Origin: an uncultured Luteitalea sp.
GTDB taxonomy: Bacteria; Acidobacteriota; Vicinamibacteria; Vicinamibacterales; Vicinamibacteraceae
NCBI GenBank assembly: GCA_934541105.1
Contig: CAKTDA010000003.1
Location: 62,001-126,000 of the forward strand
DNA length: 64,000 nt
Direction of reading: 5' to 3'
Shown here: positions 7,967 through 15,945 of the stretch, one piece after another
How the letters are laid out: each line of letters opens with the position of its first letter
Position numbering within the stretch: the first letter of the stretch is position 1
Position numbers and translations under genes: made by a program
The notes under the pieces: generated by a model
Told to the model about the DNA's origin: nothing
Databases searched by the model: none
The model's input: the letters and a program-made list of their open reading frames with translations, nothing else

Positions 7967-8962
7967 ATGCCCACCACTACGCGCCCCCGTGTCTTCGTGT
8001 CCCGCCGGCTGTTCCCGGAGACCCTCGACCTCATCGCGCAGCACGCCGACATGGACGTGTTCGAGCGCAGCGGCAGCCCGAGCCCCGAGGAACTCCTCGC
8101 GCGCACGAAGGGCTGCGCGGCACTGATTGCGCAGGGCACCGATCGCGTGGACGCCGCGTTCCTCGACGCGCTGCCCGATCTGCGCATCGTCGCGAACGTC
8201 GCGGTCGGCTACAACAACATCGACGTCGCCGCGGCGCGCGAGCGCAAGGTCGTCACGACAAACACGCCGGACGTGCTTGACGAGGCCTGCGCGGCACTCA
8301 CGTGGGGCCTGATCCTCGGCGTCACGCGGCGCCTCGGCGAGGGCGAGCGGGTCCTGCGGGCGGGCCAGTGGAAGGGCTTCGCGCTCGACTTCCTCCTCGG
8401 CATGGACCTCGCCGGCAAGACGCTCGGCGTCATCGGCATGGGCCGCATCGGGCAGGCGGTTGCGGCAAAGGCCGCGGCGTTCGGGATGCGGACGGCGTAC
8501 ATGCGGTCCCCGCGTCGTCCCGATGAGGTCATTGCCGGTCCCGACGGTGTGCCGTACGAGGCGCTGCCGTTCGAGGACCTGCTGGCGAAGGCCGACGTCC
8601 TCTCGCTGCACGTGCCGCTCACCGCCGAGACGCGGCACCTGATCAACCGGACGACGATTCGCCTGATGAAGCCGACGGCGTACCTCGTGAACATGGCGCG
8701 TGGGCCCGTGGTCGAGGAGGCGGCGGTCGTCACGGCGCTCGAGAACGGATGGATCGCGGGCGCCGCGCTCGACGTGTACGAACTCGAGCCCGTCGTGCAC
8801 CCCGGTCTGCTGGCGTTCGAGAATGCGTTCCTGATTCCGCACCTCGGCAGCGCCACGCGCGAGACGCGCACGGCAATGTGCAACCTCGCCGCGCGCAACG
8901 TGATCGAAGTGATCGAAGGTCGAGCGCCCGTCACGCCGACGCCTGGGAGCTACGTTCCGTAG
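7967..8962 (+). CDS. D-isomer-specific 2-hydroxyacid dehydrogenase
   Basis: A 331-residue NAD(P)H-dependent oxidoreductase that interconverts 2-oxoacids and D-2-hydroxyacids; the sequence resembles the glyoxylate/hydroxypyruvate reductase (GyaR) branch. The Rossmann fingerprint GMGRIGQAVA (about 153-162), the catalytic Arg in NMARGPVV (about 245), the Glu of DVYELEP and the His of LIPHLGSAT are in place. It begins 22 bp after the encapsulation-helix protein. It shows no terminal amphipathic tag, so it may enter the compartment by other contacts or work outside it. In fucose/rhamnose compartments a dehydrogenase recycles NADH; that role is a guess here. Confidence 0.9.
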   Translation: MPTTTRPRVFVSRRLFPETLDLIAQHADMDVFERSGSPSPEELLARTKGCAALIAQGTDRVDAAFLDALPDLRIVANVAVGYNNIDVAAARERKVVTTNTPDVLDEACAALTWGLILGVTRRLGEGERVLRAGQWKGFALDFLLGMDLAGKTLGVIGMGRIGQAVAAKAAAFGMRTAYMRSPRRPDEVIAGPDGVPYEALPFEDLLAKADVLSLHVPLTAETRHLINRTTIRLMKPTAYLVNMARGPVVEEAAVVTALENGWIAGAALDVYELEPVVHPGLLAFENAFLIPHLGSATRETRTAMCNLAARNVIEVIEGRAPVTPTPGSYVP

Positions 8963-8971
8963 GACCGGGAC

Positions 8972-9682
8972 ATGCACGCACCATCCGCCCGCGTCGTCGT
9001 GCCCACGCTTCGCCCGCCGCTGCCGGTCGCGCCGACGCTGACCCGCCTCGGCAGGGCCATCCGGTCGCTCGAACTGCCCGCCATCGAGAAGATTGCCGAG
9101 GAGCAGATGGGCGATGCGTACCAGGTCCTCGTCTCGACGATGCTGTCGGCACAGACGAAGGACCCGGTGACGCTGGCCGCGTCGCTGCGGCTGTTTGCGG
9201 TGGCGCCCGATCCGGCGTCGCTTGCACGGCTCTCCACCGCGCGCATCGAGAAGCTGATCTACCCGGTGAGCTTCTATCGCAACAAGGCGGTCCACGTGAA
9301 GGAGACCGCGCGGCGCCTCGTCCGCGACTTCGGCGGCCAGGTGCCGGCGACGATGGAGGAGTTGCTGACGCTGCCGGGCGTCGGGCGCAAGACGGCGAAT
9401 CTTACGCTCATCGTCGCCTGCCGCAGCCGCGACAACATCTGCGTGGACACGCACGTCCATCGCATCGCGAACCGCTTCGGCTGGGTGCGAACGCGCACGC
9501 CCGAGCAGACCGAGCGCGCGCTCTACGAGGTGGCGCCGCGCAAGTGGTGGGCCACCATCAACCTGCACCTCGTCACATGGGGACAGCACGTGTGCAAGCC
9601 CGTCTACCCCCTGTGCGGCCGGTGCATCCTGAACGACACCTGCCCGAAGATTGGCGTGGTGCGAGAGGGTCGCGTCGCATGA
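8972..9682 (+). CDS. nth: Endonuclease III (DNA glycosylase/AP lyase)
   Basis: Base-excision repair enzyme that removes oxidised pyrimidines and nicks at abasic sites. The 236 residues include a 30-residue N-terminal extension. The helix-hairpin-helix is LPGVGRKTANL with the catalytic lysine, followed by the catalytic aspartate in VDTHVHRI. Four cysteines with Cys-x6-Cys-x2-Cys-x5-Cys spacing (CKPVYPLCGRCILNDTC) hold the [4Fe-4S] cluster. It starts 9 bp after the dehydrogenase and overlaps the next gene by ATGA, so it appears to be transcribed with the microcompartment run although its function is unrelated. Confidence 0.96.
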   Translation: MHAPSARVVVPTLRPPLPVAPTLTRLGRAIRSLELPAIEKIAEEQMGDAYQVLVSTMLSAQTKDPVTLAASLRLFAVAPDPASLARLSTARIEKLIYPVSFYRNKAVHVKETARRLVRDFGGQVPATMEELLTLPGVGRKTANLTLIVACRSRDNICVDTHVHRIANRFGWVRTRTPEQTERALYEVAPRKWWATINLHLVTWGQHVCKPVYPLCGRCILNDTCPKIGVVREGRVA

Positions 9683-10833
9683 GCACGAATCGCCGCAGTT
9701 TCCTCCAGTACGGAGCCGCTGCCGTCGCAGCCGCCGTTGCCGCGGCGCGGTCCACTGCCTTCGCGGCCCAGGCGGTCATGCAGGGCAGGCGCATCGTGCG
9801 GCAGGCCGCCCCCGAGAACCTCGAGACCGACTTCGGCAACCTCGCGGACTTCATCACGCCGACCGACGAGCACTACGTGCGGAGTCATTTCGCCGTGCCG
9901 CAGGTGGATGCGGCGACATGGGCGCTCGACGTCAAGGGCCTCGTGGCCAGGCCATTCACGCTCTCGCTCGACCAGCTGCGGGCGCTGCCTGCCGTCACGC
10001 GGGTCGTGACGCTCGAGTGCGCCGGCAATGGACGCTCGTTCCTCTCGCCGGCGGTGTCCGGCGTGCAGTGGGCGCGCGGTGCGGTGAGCACCGCGGAGTG
10101 GACTGGCGTGCGCCTCGCGGACCTGCTCGACACGGCGGGTCTCGCCGCAGGGGCCACGCGGCTGGTCTTCGAGGGGCACGATCGGGGCGAGGTGAAGAAC
10201 GTGCCGTTCCCGGCGGGCCCGATCACGTTCCATCGCAGCCTGTCGATCGAGGAGGCTCGCGCGCGCGACGTGTTCGTTGCCTATGCGATTGGCGGCAGAC
10301 CGGTGCCGGCCGGAAACGGCGCGCCGGTCCGGCTGATCGTGCCCGGCTGCTATGGCATGGCCTCCGTGAAGTGGCTCAGGGGCATCGAGGCCGTCGCCGG
10401 CGACTTCAACGGTTATTGGGAAACGACCGATTACGCGTACTGGGATCGGACGGGCACCAGGCCGCTGCGCCAGCCGCTGCTGGGCATGCAGGTCAAGTCG
10501 CTCATCGCACGTCCGTCGGCAGGCGGCCGCGTCGCGCGTGGCACGTCGGTGGAACTTGCTGGCGCCGCGTGGAGCGACGGTCCGGTGACCCGCATCGAGG
10601 TGAGCACCGACGGCGGGCGTACCTGGCGCGACGGTGTCTTCGTCGATTCGGCAACCGATTGGGCCTGGCGGCGCTGGCGGTTCCCGTGGAAGGTGCCCGC
10701 CGATGCCGGTGAGGCCGTCCTGATGTCGCGAGCCACCGATGCGAAGGGCCGCACGCAGCCGATGACGCGCAACACCGACTACGGCTCGTACGCCATCCAC
10801 CACGTCGTCCCGATGCCGGTCACGATCGGGTAG
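9679..10833 (+). CDS. Tat-exported sulfite oxidase-family molybdenum oxidoreductase
   Basis: A 384-residue protein with a twin-arginine signal (NRRSFLQYG at residues 4-12, then an Ala-rich hydrophobic stretch), so it should be exported folded. The molybdopterin domain contains the cysteine ligand in LECAGNGRSF (Cys114) and the cofactor-contact segments GVQWARGAVSTAEWTGV and PGCYGMASVKWL. The C-terminal part, from about residue 270, is the beta-sandwich dimerisation domain (IEVSTDGGRTW). The substrate may be sulfite or another oxyanion; relatives such as SorA and plant-type sulfite oxidases share this layout. The ATG overlaps the nth stop; a longer frame through nth lacks the signal at its start. 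Confidence 0.9.
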   Translation: MSTNRRSFLQYGAAAVAAAVAAARSTAFAAQAVMQGRRIVRQAAPENLETDFGNLADFITPTDEHYVRSHFAVPQVDAATWALDVKGLVARPFTLSLDQLRALPAVTRVVTLECAGNGRSFLSPAVSGVQWARGAVSTAEWTGVRLADLLDTAGLAAGATRLVFEGHDRGEVKNVPFPAGPITFHRSLSIEEARARDVFVAYAIGGRPVPAGNGAPVRLIVPGCYGMASVKWLRGIEAVAGDFNGYWETTDYAYWDRTGTRPLRQPLLGMQVKSLIARPSAGGRVARGTSVELAGAAWSDGPVTRIEVSTDGGRTWRDGVFVDSATDWAWRRWRFPWKVPADAGEAVLMSRATDAKGRTQPMTRNTDYGSYAIHHVVPMPVTIG

Positions 10834-10855
10834 GGCGCGTTCCCCGAACGCGCCC
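10833..10855. repeat. REP-like hairpin 1 (possible terminator)
   Basis: A perfect 10-bp inverted repeat, GGGCGCGTTC-CCC-GAACGCGCCC, begins in the stop codon of the molybdenum oxidoreductase. No T-run follows, so if it ends transcription it does so without the usual intrinsic-terminator tail. The same stem recurs 76 bp further on. Confidence 0.8.
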
Positions 10856-10908
10856 TGTGCCCGTCGTTCGCCGGGTGCGCTGCGTGCGCGATTCGAGCTT
10901 GCACGGCA

Positions 10909-10931
10909 GGGCGCGTTCCTCGAACGCGCCC
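10909..10931. repeat. REP-like hairpin 2
   Basis: The same 10-bp stem as the hairpin at 10833-10855 but with a CTC loop: GGGCGCGTTC-CTC-GAACGCGCCC. Two identical stems in one short intergenic gap, plus a third related stem at 30658, suggest a small dispersed repeat family rather than chance. Confidence 0.8.
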
Positions 10932-10970
10932 GGGGCTCGGGACTGGTGATTCGGGTAGGCTTGTCGCTGC

Positions 10971-11441
10971 ATGCCCGACTACACCGCCGTCATCACCTGG
11001 GAGCGCTCAGGCGCGGCATTCACGGACAACCGCTACAGCCGCGCGCATCGCTGGACGTTCGATGGCGGCGCCACCGTGCCCGCCTCGGCCTCGCCGCAGC
11101 ACGTCCGCGTGCCGCTTGCCGATCCCCTCGGCGTCGATCCCGAGGAGGCGTTCGTCGCCTCGCTCTCGAGCTGCCACATGCTCTGGTTCCTGTCGATTGC
11201 CGCCGGCCGCGGGTTCACGGTCGAGCACTACGAGGACCACGCCGTCGGCACCATGGATCGCAACGAGGCGGGCCGCCTGGCCATGACACGCGTCGTGCTG
11301 CATCCCGTCATCGCGTTCGCGGGTGCGCAGCGTCCATCGGCCGACGAACTCCGCGCGATGCACGACGAAGCGCACCACGAGTGCTTCATCGCCAACTCGG
11401 TGAAGACGGAGGTCGTCGTGGAGGCCGGAGAAGCCGCCTGA
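10971..11441 (+). CDS. OsmC-family peroxidase
   Basis: A 156-residue OsmC/Ohr-fold protein; the family reduces organic hydroperoxides with a reactive cysteine pair. The two cysteines lie in SLSSCHMLWFL (about residue 66) and HHECFIANSVKTEV (about residue 142), in the expected order and contexts. A TAGGCT hexamer sits 9 bp upstream of the ATG and there is no clear Shine-Dalgarno. The stop overlaps the next ATG (TGATG), so the methyltransferase is probably co-translated. The precise substrate is not evident; this subgroup is closer to OsmC than to Ohr. Confidence 0.9.
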   Translation: MPDYTAVITWERSGAAFTDNRYSRAHRWTFDGGATVPASASPQHVRVPLADPLGVDPEEAFVASLSSCHMLWFLSIAAGRGFTVEHYEDHAVGTMDRNEAGRLAMTRVVLHPVIAFAGAQRPSADELRAMHDEAHHECFIANSVKTEVVVEAGEAA

Positions 11442-12067
11442 TGGCGTCCCCGGGCGTTCCTCGCGCCGACCTGCAGGCCACGTTCGGCCACATCGACATC
11501 TACCTGTTCGATCAGCTGCTCCGGGGCCGCATCGCGCGCGGGATGCGTGTGCTCGATGCCGGCTGCGGTGGAGGCCGCAACCTCGTGTACCTGTTGCGCG
11601 AGGGGTTCGACGTGCACGCCGTGGACGCGGACCCGCATGCGGTGGCAGCGACCCGGCGGATGGTCGGCGCCATCGTCCCGGAGTTCGACGCGCAGCGCAT
11701 CCGCGTGGCCGACATCGACGACCTGCCATACGAGAACGCCGCCTTCGACGTCGTCATCAGCAGCGCGGTCCTGCACTTCGCGCGCGACCATGCGCACTTC
11801 GACCGGATGGTCCGGGAGATGTGGCGTGTGTTGGCGCCTGGCGGGATGCTGTTTGCGCGGCTTGCGTCGAGCATCGGCATGACGATGCCGCTCGAACCGC
11901 TGGGTGAAGGGCGGTTCGTGCTCCCGGACGCCACGACGCGCTACGTGGTGGACGAGGCGCAGCTCATGGAGGCGACGCGCGCGCTCGGCGGCACGCTGCT
12001 CGACCCCCTGAAGACGACCGTCGTGCAGGGCCAGCGCTGCATGACGACGTGGGTGGTGCGGACGTAG
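11441..12067 (+). CDS. Class I SAM-dependent methyltransferase
   Basis: A 208-residue Rossmann methyltransferase. Motif I is VLDAGCGGGRNLVYL (about residues 40-54), the acidic end of strand 2 is VHAVDADPHA, motif II is DIDDLPYENAAFDVVISSAVLHF, and motif III is MWRVLAPGGMLFARL. The arrangement matches the Methyltransf_11/25 group, which includes small-molecule and tellurite-resistance enzymes, but no substrate can be named. It overlaps the osmC stop codon and ends 21 bp before the convergent permease gene. Confidence 0.85.
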   Translation: MASPGVPRADLQATFGHIDIYLFDQLLRGRIARGMRVLDAGCGGGRNLVYLLREGFDVHAVDADPHAVAATRRMVGAIVPEFDAQRIRVADIDDLPYENAAFDVVISSAVLHFARDHAHFDRMVREMWRVLAPGGMLFARLASSIGMTMPLEPLGEGRFVLPDATTRYVVDEAQLMEATRALGGTLLDPLKTTVVQGQRCMTTWVVRT

Positions 12068-12088
12068 GGCGATCCCCGGAACCCGGCA

Positions 12089-13612
12089 TCATGCACGGCG
12101 GCGCAGCTTGCTGTGGCGGAAGCCGTACGCGAAGTAGACGACGAGGCCGAGCGCGAGCCAGATGACGAAGCGCTCCCATGTCGTCCACGGGAGTTCCAGC
12201 ATCAGGTACGTGCACGACACGATCGCGAGGATCGGCACGAACGGCACGAACGGCGTGCGGAACGGGCGCGGTGCCTGCGGGTTCGTGCGGCGCAGCACGA
12301 GCACGCCCACGGCCACGAGCACGAACGCGAACAGGGTGCCGATGTTGGTGAGCTCCACGATCTCGTCGATGTTCGCGAGGCCCGCCAGCAGGCCGACGAA
12401 GACGCCGGTGATGATCGTCGTCACGTGGGGCGTCTTGTAGACCGGATGGATGCGCGCGGCCCACGGCGGCAGCAGTCCGTCGCGCGCCATCGAGAAGAAG
12501 ATGCGCGGCTGGCCCATCTGGAAGACGATCAGCACCGACGTCGTGGCGAACACGGCGCCGGCCGAGATGATGCCGGCCGTCCAGTGCATGCCGAGCGACG
12601 AGAACGCCGTCGCCAGCGGCTCGGCCGTTCCGAGGTCGGTCCACGGCACGAGCCCGGTGAGCACGATCGCGACGGCCATGTAGATCAGCGTGCAGACGAT
12701 GAGGCTGCCGATCATGCCGATCGGCATGTTGCGCTGCGGGTCGCGCGTCTCCTCGGCAGCCGTCGAGACGGCGTCGAAGCCGATGTACGCGAAGAAGATG
12801 ATCGCGGCGGCGCTGCTGATGCCCGCAAAGCCGTTCGGCGCGAACGGCTGCCAGTTCTCCGGCCGCACGTAGAAGACGCCGACGGCGAGGAAGAACGCGA
12901 TGACGACGAGCTTCAGGATCACCATGGCGGTGTTGAAGCCGGCGCTTTCGCGCACGCCGCGGACGAGCACCCAGGTGATGGTCATGACCACGAGGAACGC
13001 CGGCAGGTTGAACAGCAGCGGCACCCCGGCAATGTGCGGCGCACCGAGCACGGCCTCGGCGTTGCGGATCACGTTCGGCGCGAGATCGGCCGTGGCGCCG
13101 CCCGCCGCCTGGTACTCCGCGAGGGCACGGAACGCCGTGCGGTAGTCGGTGCCGAGCCATCCGGGCCACGTGAGCCCGAAGCCGCGCAGCAGTTCCTGGA
13201 AGTAGCCGGACCAGGAGATCGCGACGGCGACGTTGCCGATCGCGTACTCGATGATCAGGTCCCAGCCGATGATCCAGGCCACGAGCTCGCCGAGCGTCGC
13301 GTAGGAGTACGTGTACGCCGAGCCTGCCACCGGCACCATCGCCGCGAACTCGGCATAGCACAGCGCCGCGAAGCCGCAGGCGAGCGCGGTGAGCATGAAG
13401 GAGACGACAAGCGCCGGGCCGGCGCCGAGATGGTTGGCCCCGCCGGCCGCCGCGCTGCCGACCGTCGAGAAGATGCCGGCGCCGATGATGGCGCCGATGC
13501 CCAGCGAGACGAGCTGCACGGGGCCGAGGGACCGCGTGAGGCGCGGCCCACCGTGGGGATCGGCATCGCTCGTGAGCTGGTGCAGCGGCTTGACCGCAAA
13601 TAGCTGGGACAC
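12089..13612 (-). CDS. APC-family amino acid permease (cationic type)
   Basis: A 507-residue transporter with about 12-14 hydrophobic helices. The N-terminal consensus LVSLGIGAIIGAGIFSTVGSAAAGGA and PVAGSAYTYSYATLGELVAWIIGWDLIIEY mark the amino acid-polyamine-organocation superfamily, CAT-like branch. The N-terminus (VSQLFAVKPLHQL) resembles other CAT-type permeases. The GTG at 13612 is preceded by GAGGAG at a good distance; an ATG at 13657 would add 15 proline/arginine-rich residues without a ribosome site. It is transcribed toward the methyltransferase and away from the cyclophilin gene. Confidence 0.88.
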   Translation of the reverse strand: MSQLFAVKPLHQLTSDADPHGGPRLTRSLGPVQLVSLGIGAIIGAGIFSTVGSAAAGGANHLGAGPALVVSFMLTALACGFAALCYAEFAAMVPVAGSAYTYSYATLGELVAWIIGWDLIIEYAIGNVAVAISWSGYFQELLRGFGLTWPGWLGTDYRTAFRALAEYQAAGGATADLAPNVIRNAEAVLGAPHIAGVPLLFNLPAFLVVMTITWVLVRGVRESAGFNTAMVILKLVVIAFFLAVGVFYVRPENWQPFAPNGFAGISSAAAIIFFAYIGFDAVSTAAEETRDPQRNMPIGMIGSLIVCTLIYMAVAIVLTGLVPWTDLGTAEPLATAFSSLGMHWTAGIISAGAVFATTSVLIVFQMGQPRIFFSMARDGLLPPWAARIHPVYKTPHVTTIITGVFVGLLAGLANIDEIVELTNIGTLFAFVLVAVGVLVLRRTNPQAPRPFRTPFVPFVPILAIVSCTYLMLELPWTTWERFVIWLALGLVVYFAYGFRHSKLRRRA

Positions 13613-13665
13613 GCGTGGGCTCCTCGGTGGACGTGGACTCGGCAGCATAAGGTACAACGCAACTC

Positions 13666-13693
13666 CCGAACGCCGAACGCCGAACGTCGGACT
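13666..13693 (+). repeat. Heptamer tandem repeat in divergent gap
   Basis: Three perfect CCGAACG units (13666-13686) followed by a degenerate fourth (TCGGACT) in the gap between the divergent permease and cyclophilin genes. The unit length and the CCGA core match the repeat in front of pdxJ. Confidence 0.8.
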
Positions 13694-13697
13694 TGGG

Positions 13698-13703
13698 TAG
13701 ACT
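13698..13703 (+). promoter_or_regulatory. Putative -10 box for a leaderless cyclophilin mRNA
   Basis: TAGACT lies 7 bp upstream of the ATG at 13711, so transcription would begin at or next to the start codon. There is no Shine-Dalgarno and no convincing -35 box. Weak on its own, but the same arrangement recurs at 57094 and 61389. Confidence 0.35.
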
Positions 13704-13710
13704 ACGCGGC

Positions 13711-14268
13711 ATGAACCGCGTCCTGTCGTTGCTGCTGGCGGTGGCCGCGCTGAGCCTGCTCACGGCCGGCCCGGTCCTCGAGGCTCAGTCGAAGGCCGGA
13801 GGCACCGGCCCGCAGATCGTGATCGAGACCGCGAAGGGCACGATCGTCATCCAGACATACCAGGACAAGGCGCCGAAGACGGTCGCCCACATCGTCGATC
13901 TCGTGAAGAAGAACTTCTACAACGCGCAGCGCATCCACCGCGTCGTGAAGGGACAGCTGGTGCAGTGGGGCGACAAGATGTCGCGCGACATGACCTACCG
14001 CGAGTGGTGGGGGCGGAGCCCGGGCGGCAGCAGCGGCAACCCGATTGGCGTCGCGGAGTTCACCAGGGGCCTGAAGCACCGCGCCGGCACCGTGTCCATG
14101 GCGCACGCGGGCAACCCGGCGCTTGCCGACAGCCAGATCTTCATCTGCCTCTCGGCCATGCCCACGCTCGACGGCAAGCACGTGATCTTCGGCGAGGTCG
14201 CCGAGGGCCTCGACGTCGTCCGCACGCTCGTCGTGACCGACCGCCTCAAACGCGTCACCGTCCGCTGA
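13711..14268 (+). CDS. Cyclophilin-type peptidyl-prolyl isomerase, exported
   Basis: A 185-residue protein with a signal peptide (about residues 1-25, MNRVLSLLLAVAALSLLTAG) and a cyclophilin domain. The segments TYQDKAPKTVAHIVDLVKKNFYN, RIHRVVKGQLVQWGD, AGTVSMAHAGNPALADSQIFICL and HVIFGEVAEGLDVV are in family order. The catalytic-site Arg is in RIHRV; the usual FHR motif reads IHR. It should speed proline isomerisation during folding in the periplasm. The ATG at 13711 is preferred over an upstream GTG at 13693 because it directly precedes the signal peptide. Confidence 0.9.
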   Translation: MNRVLSLLLAVAALSLLTAGPVLEAQSKAGGTGPQIVIETAKGTIVIQTYQDKAPKTVAHIVDLVKKNFYNAQRIHRVVKGQLVQWGDKMSRDMTYREWWGRSPGGSSGNPIGVAEFTRGLKHRAGTVSMAHAGNPALADSQIFICLSAMPTLDGKHVIFGEVAEGLDVVRTLVVTDRLKRVTVR

Positions 14269-14286
14269 CGCAGCGCGGGCTCGTGC

Positions 14287-15237
14287 TCAGAACAGGCCGT
14301 CGGCCGTGACGATCCCCTCGAGCTGCGGAAAGCGCTCGACGAAGGTGCGCGGAAACGGTGCGCGCACCGGGTCGCCGAGCCGCGCGCGGACCTGCGCGGC
14401 ATTGGCCACGGCGTTGCCGGCGAAGTGGTTGTTCGCGTAGAGATACAGCTTCCGGCCCAGGGCCTCGGCTGCCGCGGCGACATCCACGAACGGCTCGAGC
14501 TCGTCGGGCGTGTACAGGTAGTTGTACCGGTCCTCGGGCGCTTCGTGGTCCCACCACTGCGCGGCATTGCGCCCGTGCAGCCGCACGTACGCCCACGGCC
14601 TGTCGCGGAGTTCCTCGACGAGCACGCCGGGTGCCTGCCAGACAGAGGTCCTGAACTTCGGCTCGTCGATCAGCACCCACGCCGCCCCGGCCGCGTCGAG
14701 CAGCGCCAGCGTCTCGCGTCGCGCGTCGCTCCAGCTGCGGTGCCGGAGTTCGACGGCCAGTCGCAGTCCGCGGAGCCTGTCGGCGAGCCACGCGACGTAG
14801 TCGATTGCCTCGGGCGTGGCCGTGAAGCTGGCCGGGAACTGGGCCAGCAGCGGCCCGAGGCGCTCGTGCGCGCGCAGCGGCGCCACGGCGTCGAGCGCCG
14901 ATTGCAGCGCGTCGTCGTCCTGCGCGGGCACCGGGGGCAGCCCCGCGGTCGATGGCGCGTGCATCCGCGGGTGCGTGAACTGCTGGTGCAGCTTCACGGC
15001 GAACTCGAAGCCGGGTGGCGTCCGCTCGACCCATCGCGTCGTCATCCGCTCGTCGAGCGGGCGATAGAACGAGGTGTTGACCTCGACGGTGTGGAAGCGT
15101 TCCGCGTACCACGTCAGCTCGTCGGCGCCGCCGCGAGCCTTCGGGGGCGGATAGACGATGCCCGTCCACGCGCCGCGCCCGCGCGGGTAGTGCCATCCTG
15201 ACGTGCCGACCTGGATCAGCGGCGGACCGTGGGCCAT
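14287..15237 (-). CDS. DUF72 family protein
   Basis: A 316-residue TIM-barrel-like protein of the DUF72/YecE group. Diagnostic pieces are QVGTSGWHYP near the N-terminus, FHTVEVNTSFYRPL, FEFAVKLHQQFTH, LLAQFPASF, AVELRHRSW and the closing YVRLHGRN and YLYANNHFAGNA. The biochemical role of the family is unknown; some members sit near Fe-S or DNA-repair genes. The ATG at 15237 lies only 42 bp from the divergent queE start. Longer upstream frames run antisense to queE and queC and are shadows. Confidence 0.88.
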   Translation of the reverse strand: MAHGPPLIQVGTSGWHYPRGRGAWTGIVYPPPKARGGADELTWYAERFHTVEVNTSFYRPLDERMTTRWVERTPPGFEFAVKLHQQFTHPRMHAPSTAGLPPVPAQDDDALQSALDAVAPLRAHERLGPLLAQFPASFTATPEAIDYVAWLADRLRGLRLAVELRHRSWSDARRETLALLDAAGAAWVLIDEPKFRTSVWQAPGVLVEELRDRPWAYVRLHGRNAAQWWDHEAPEDRYNYLYTPDELEPFVDVAAAAEALGRKLYLYANNHFAGNAVANAAQVRARLGDPVRAPFPRTFVERFPQLEGIVTADGLF

Positions 15238-15279
15238 TGCTACAATTCTGGGGGAGTATCGCCCGTTCGCGTCCCTGCC

Positions 15280-15945
15280 GTGCCTGCAACGATTCCCGCG
15301 CCGTCGCTCACCATCAACGAGATCTACGCGTCGATCCAGGGCGAATCGACGTTTGCGGGCCTGCCGTGCACGTTCGTGAGGCTCACGGCCTGCGACCTCC
15401 GCTGCACGTGGTGCGACACGGCGTATGCCTTCACCGAAGGGCGCAAGGCCCCGCTCGAGGACGTCCTCGCCGAGGTGCGCCGGCTCGGCGTACCGCTCGT
15501 CGAGCTCACGGGCGGTGAGCCGCTGCTCCAGAAGCAGGCCATTCCGTTGATGGAGCGCCTGCTGGCCGACGGCTACACCGTGCTCATCGAGACCGGGGGG
15601 CACGTGCCGATTGGCGACGTCCCCACCGGCGTCCACCGCATCGTGGACGTCAAGTGTCCCGGCAGCGGCGAGGCGGGACGCATGCACTGGGCGAACCTCG
15701 ACCTGCTGACGATGCGCGACGAAGTCAAGTTCGTCATCGCGGATCGGGACGACTTCGAGTACGCTCGCGACGTCCTCACGACGCACGACCTCGCGGCGCG
15801 CTGCGCCGCGGTCCACCTCTCGCCGGCCTGGGGGCTCGTGGCGCCTGCCGACCTCGCCGCCTGGATCCTCGAGGCGCAGTTGCCGGTTCGACTGCAGCTG
15901 CAGCAGCACAAGTACATCTGGCCACCCATGACACGCGGCGTATGA
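15280..15945 (+). CDS. queE: 7-carboxy-7-deazaguanine synthase (radical SAM)
   Basis: Radical SAM enzyme that contracts carboxytetrahydropterin to 7-carboxy-7-deazaguanine on the way to preQ0 and queuosine. The 221 residues contain INEIYASIQGESTFAGLPCTFVRL, the cluster motif Cys-x3-Cys-x2-Cys (CDLRCTWCDT), the ELTGGEPLLQ glycine motif and VDVKCPGSGE. The GTG at 15280 gives the normal short N-terminus; an upstream GTG at 15229 would overlap the divergent gene's start. TACAAT at 15241-15246 could be the -10 box. Its stop overlaps the queC ATG. Confidence 0.94.
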   Translation: MPATIPAPSLTINEIYASIQGESTFAGLPCTFVRLTACDLRCTWCDTAYAFTEGRKAPLEDVLAEVRRLGVPLVELTGGEPLLQKQAIPLMERLLADGYTVLIETGGHVPIGDVPTGVHRIVDVKCPGSGEAGRMHWANLDLLTMRDEVKFVIADRDDFEYARDVLTTHDLAARCAAVHLSPAWGLVAPADLAAWILEAQLPVRLQLQQHKYIWPPMTRGV

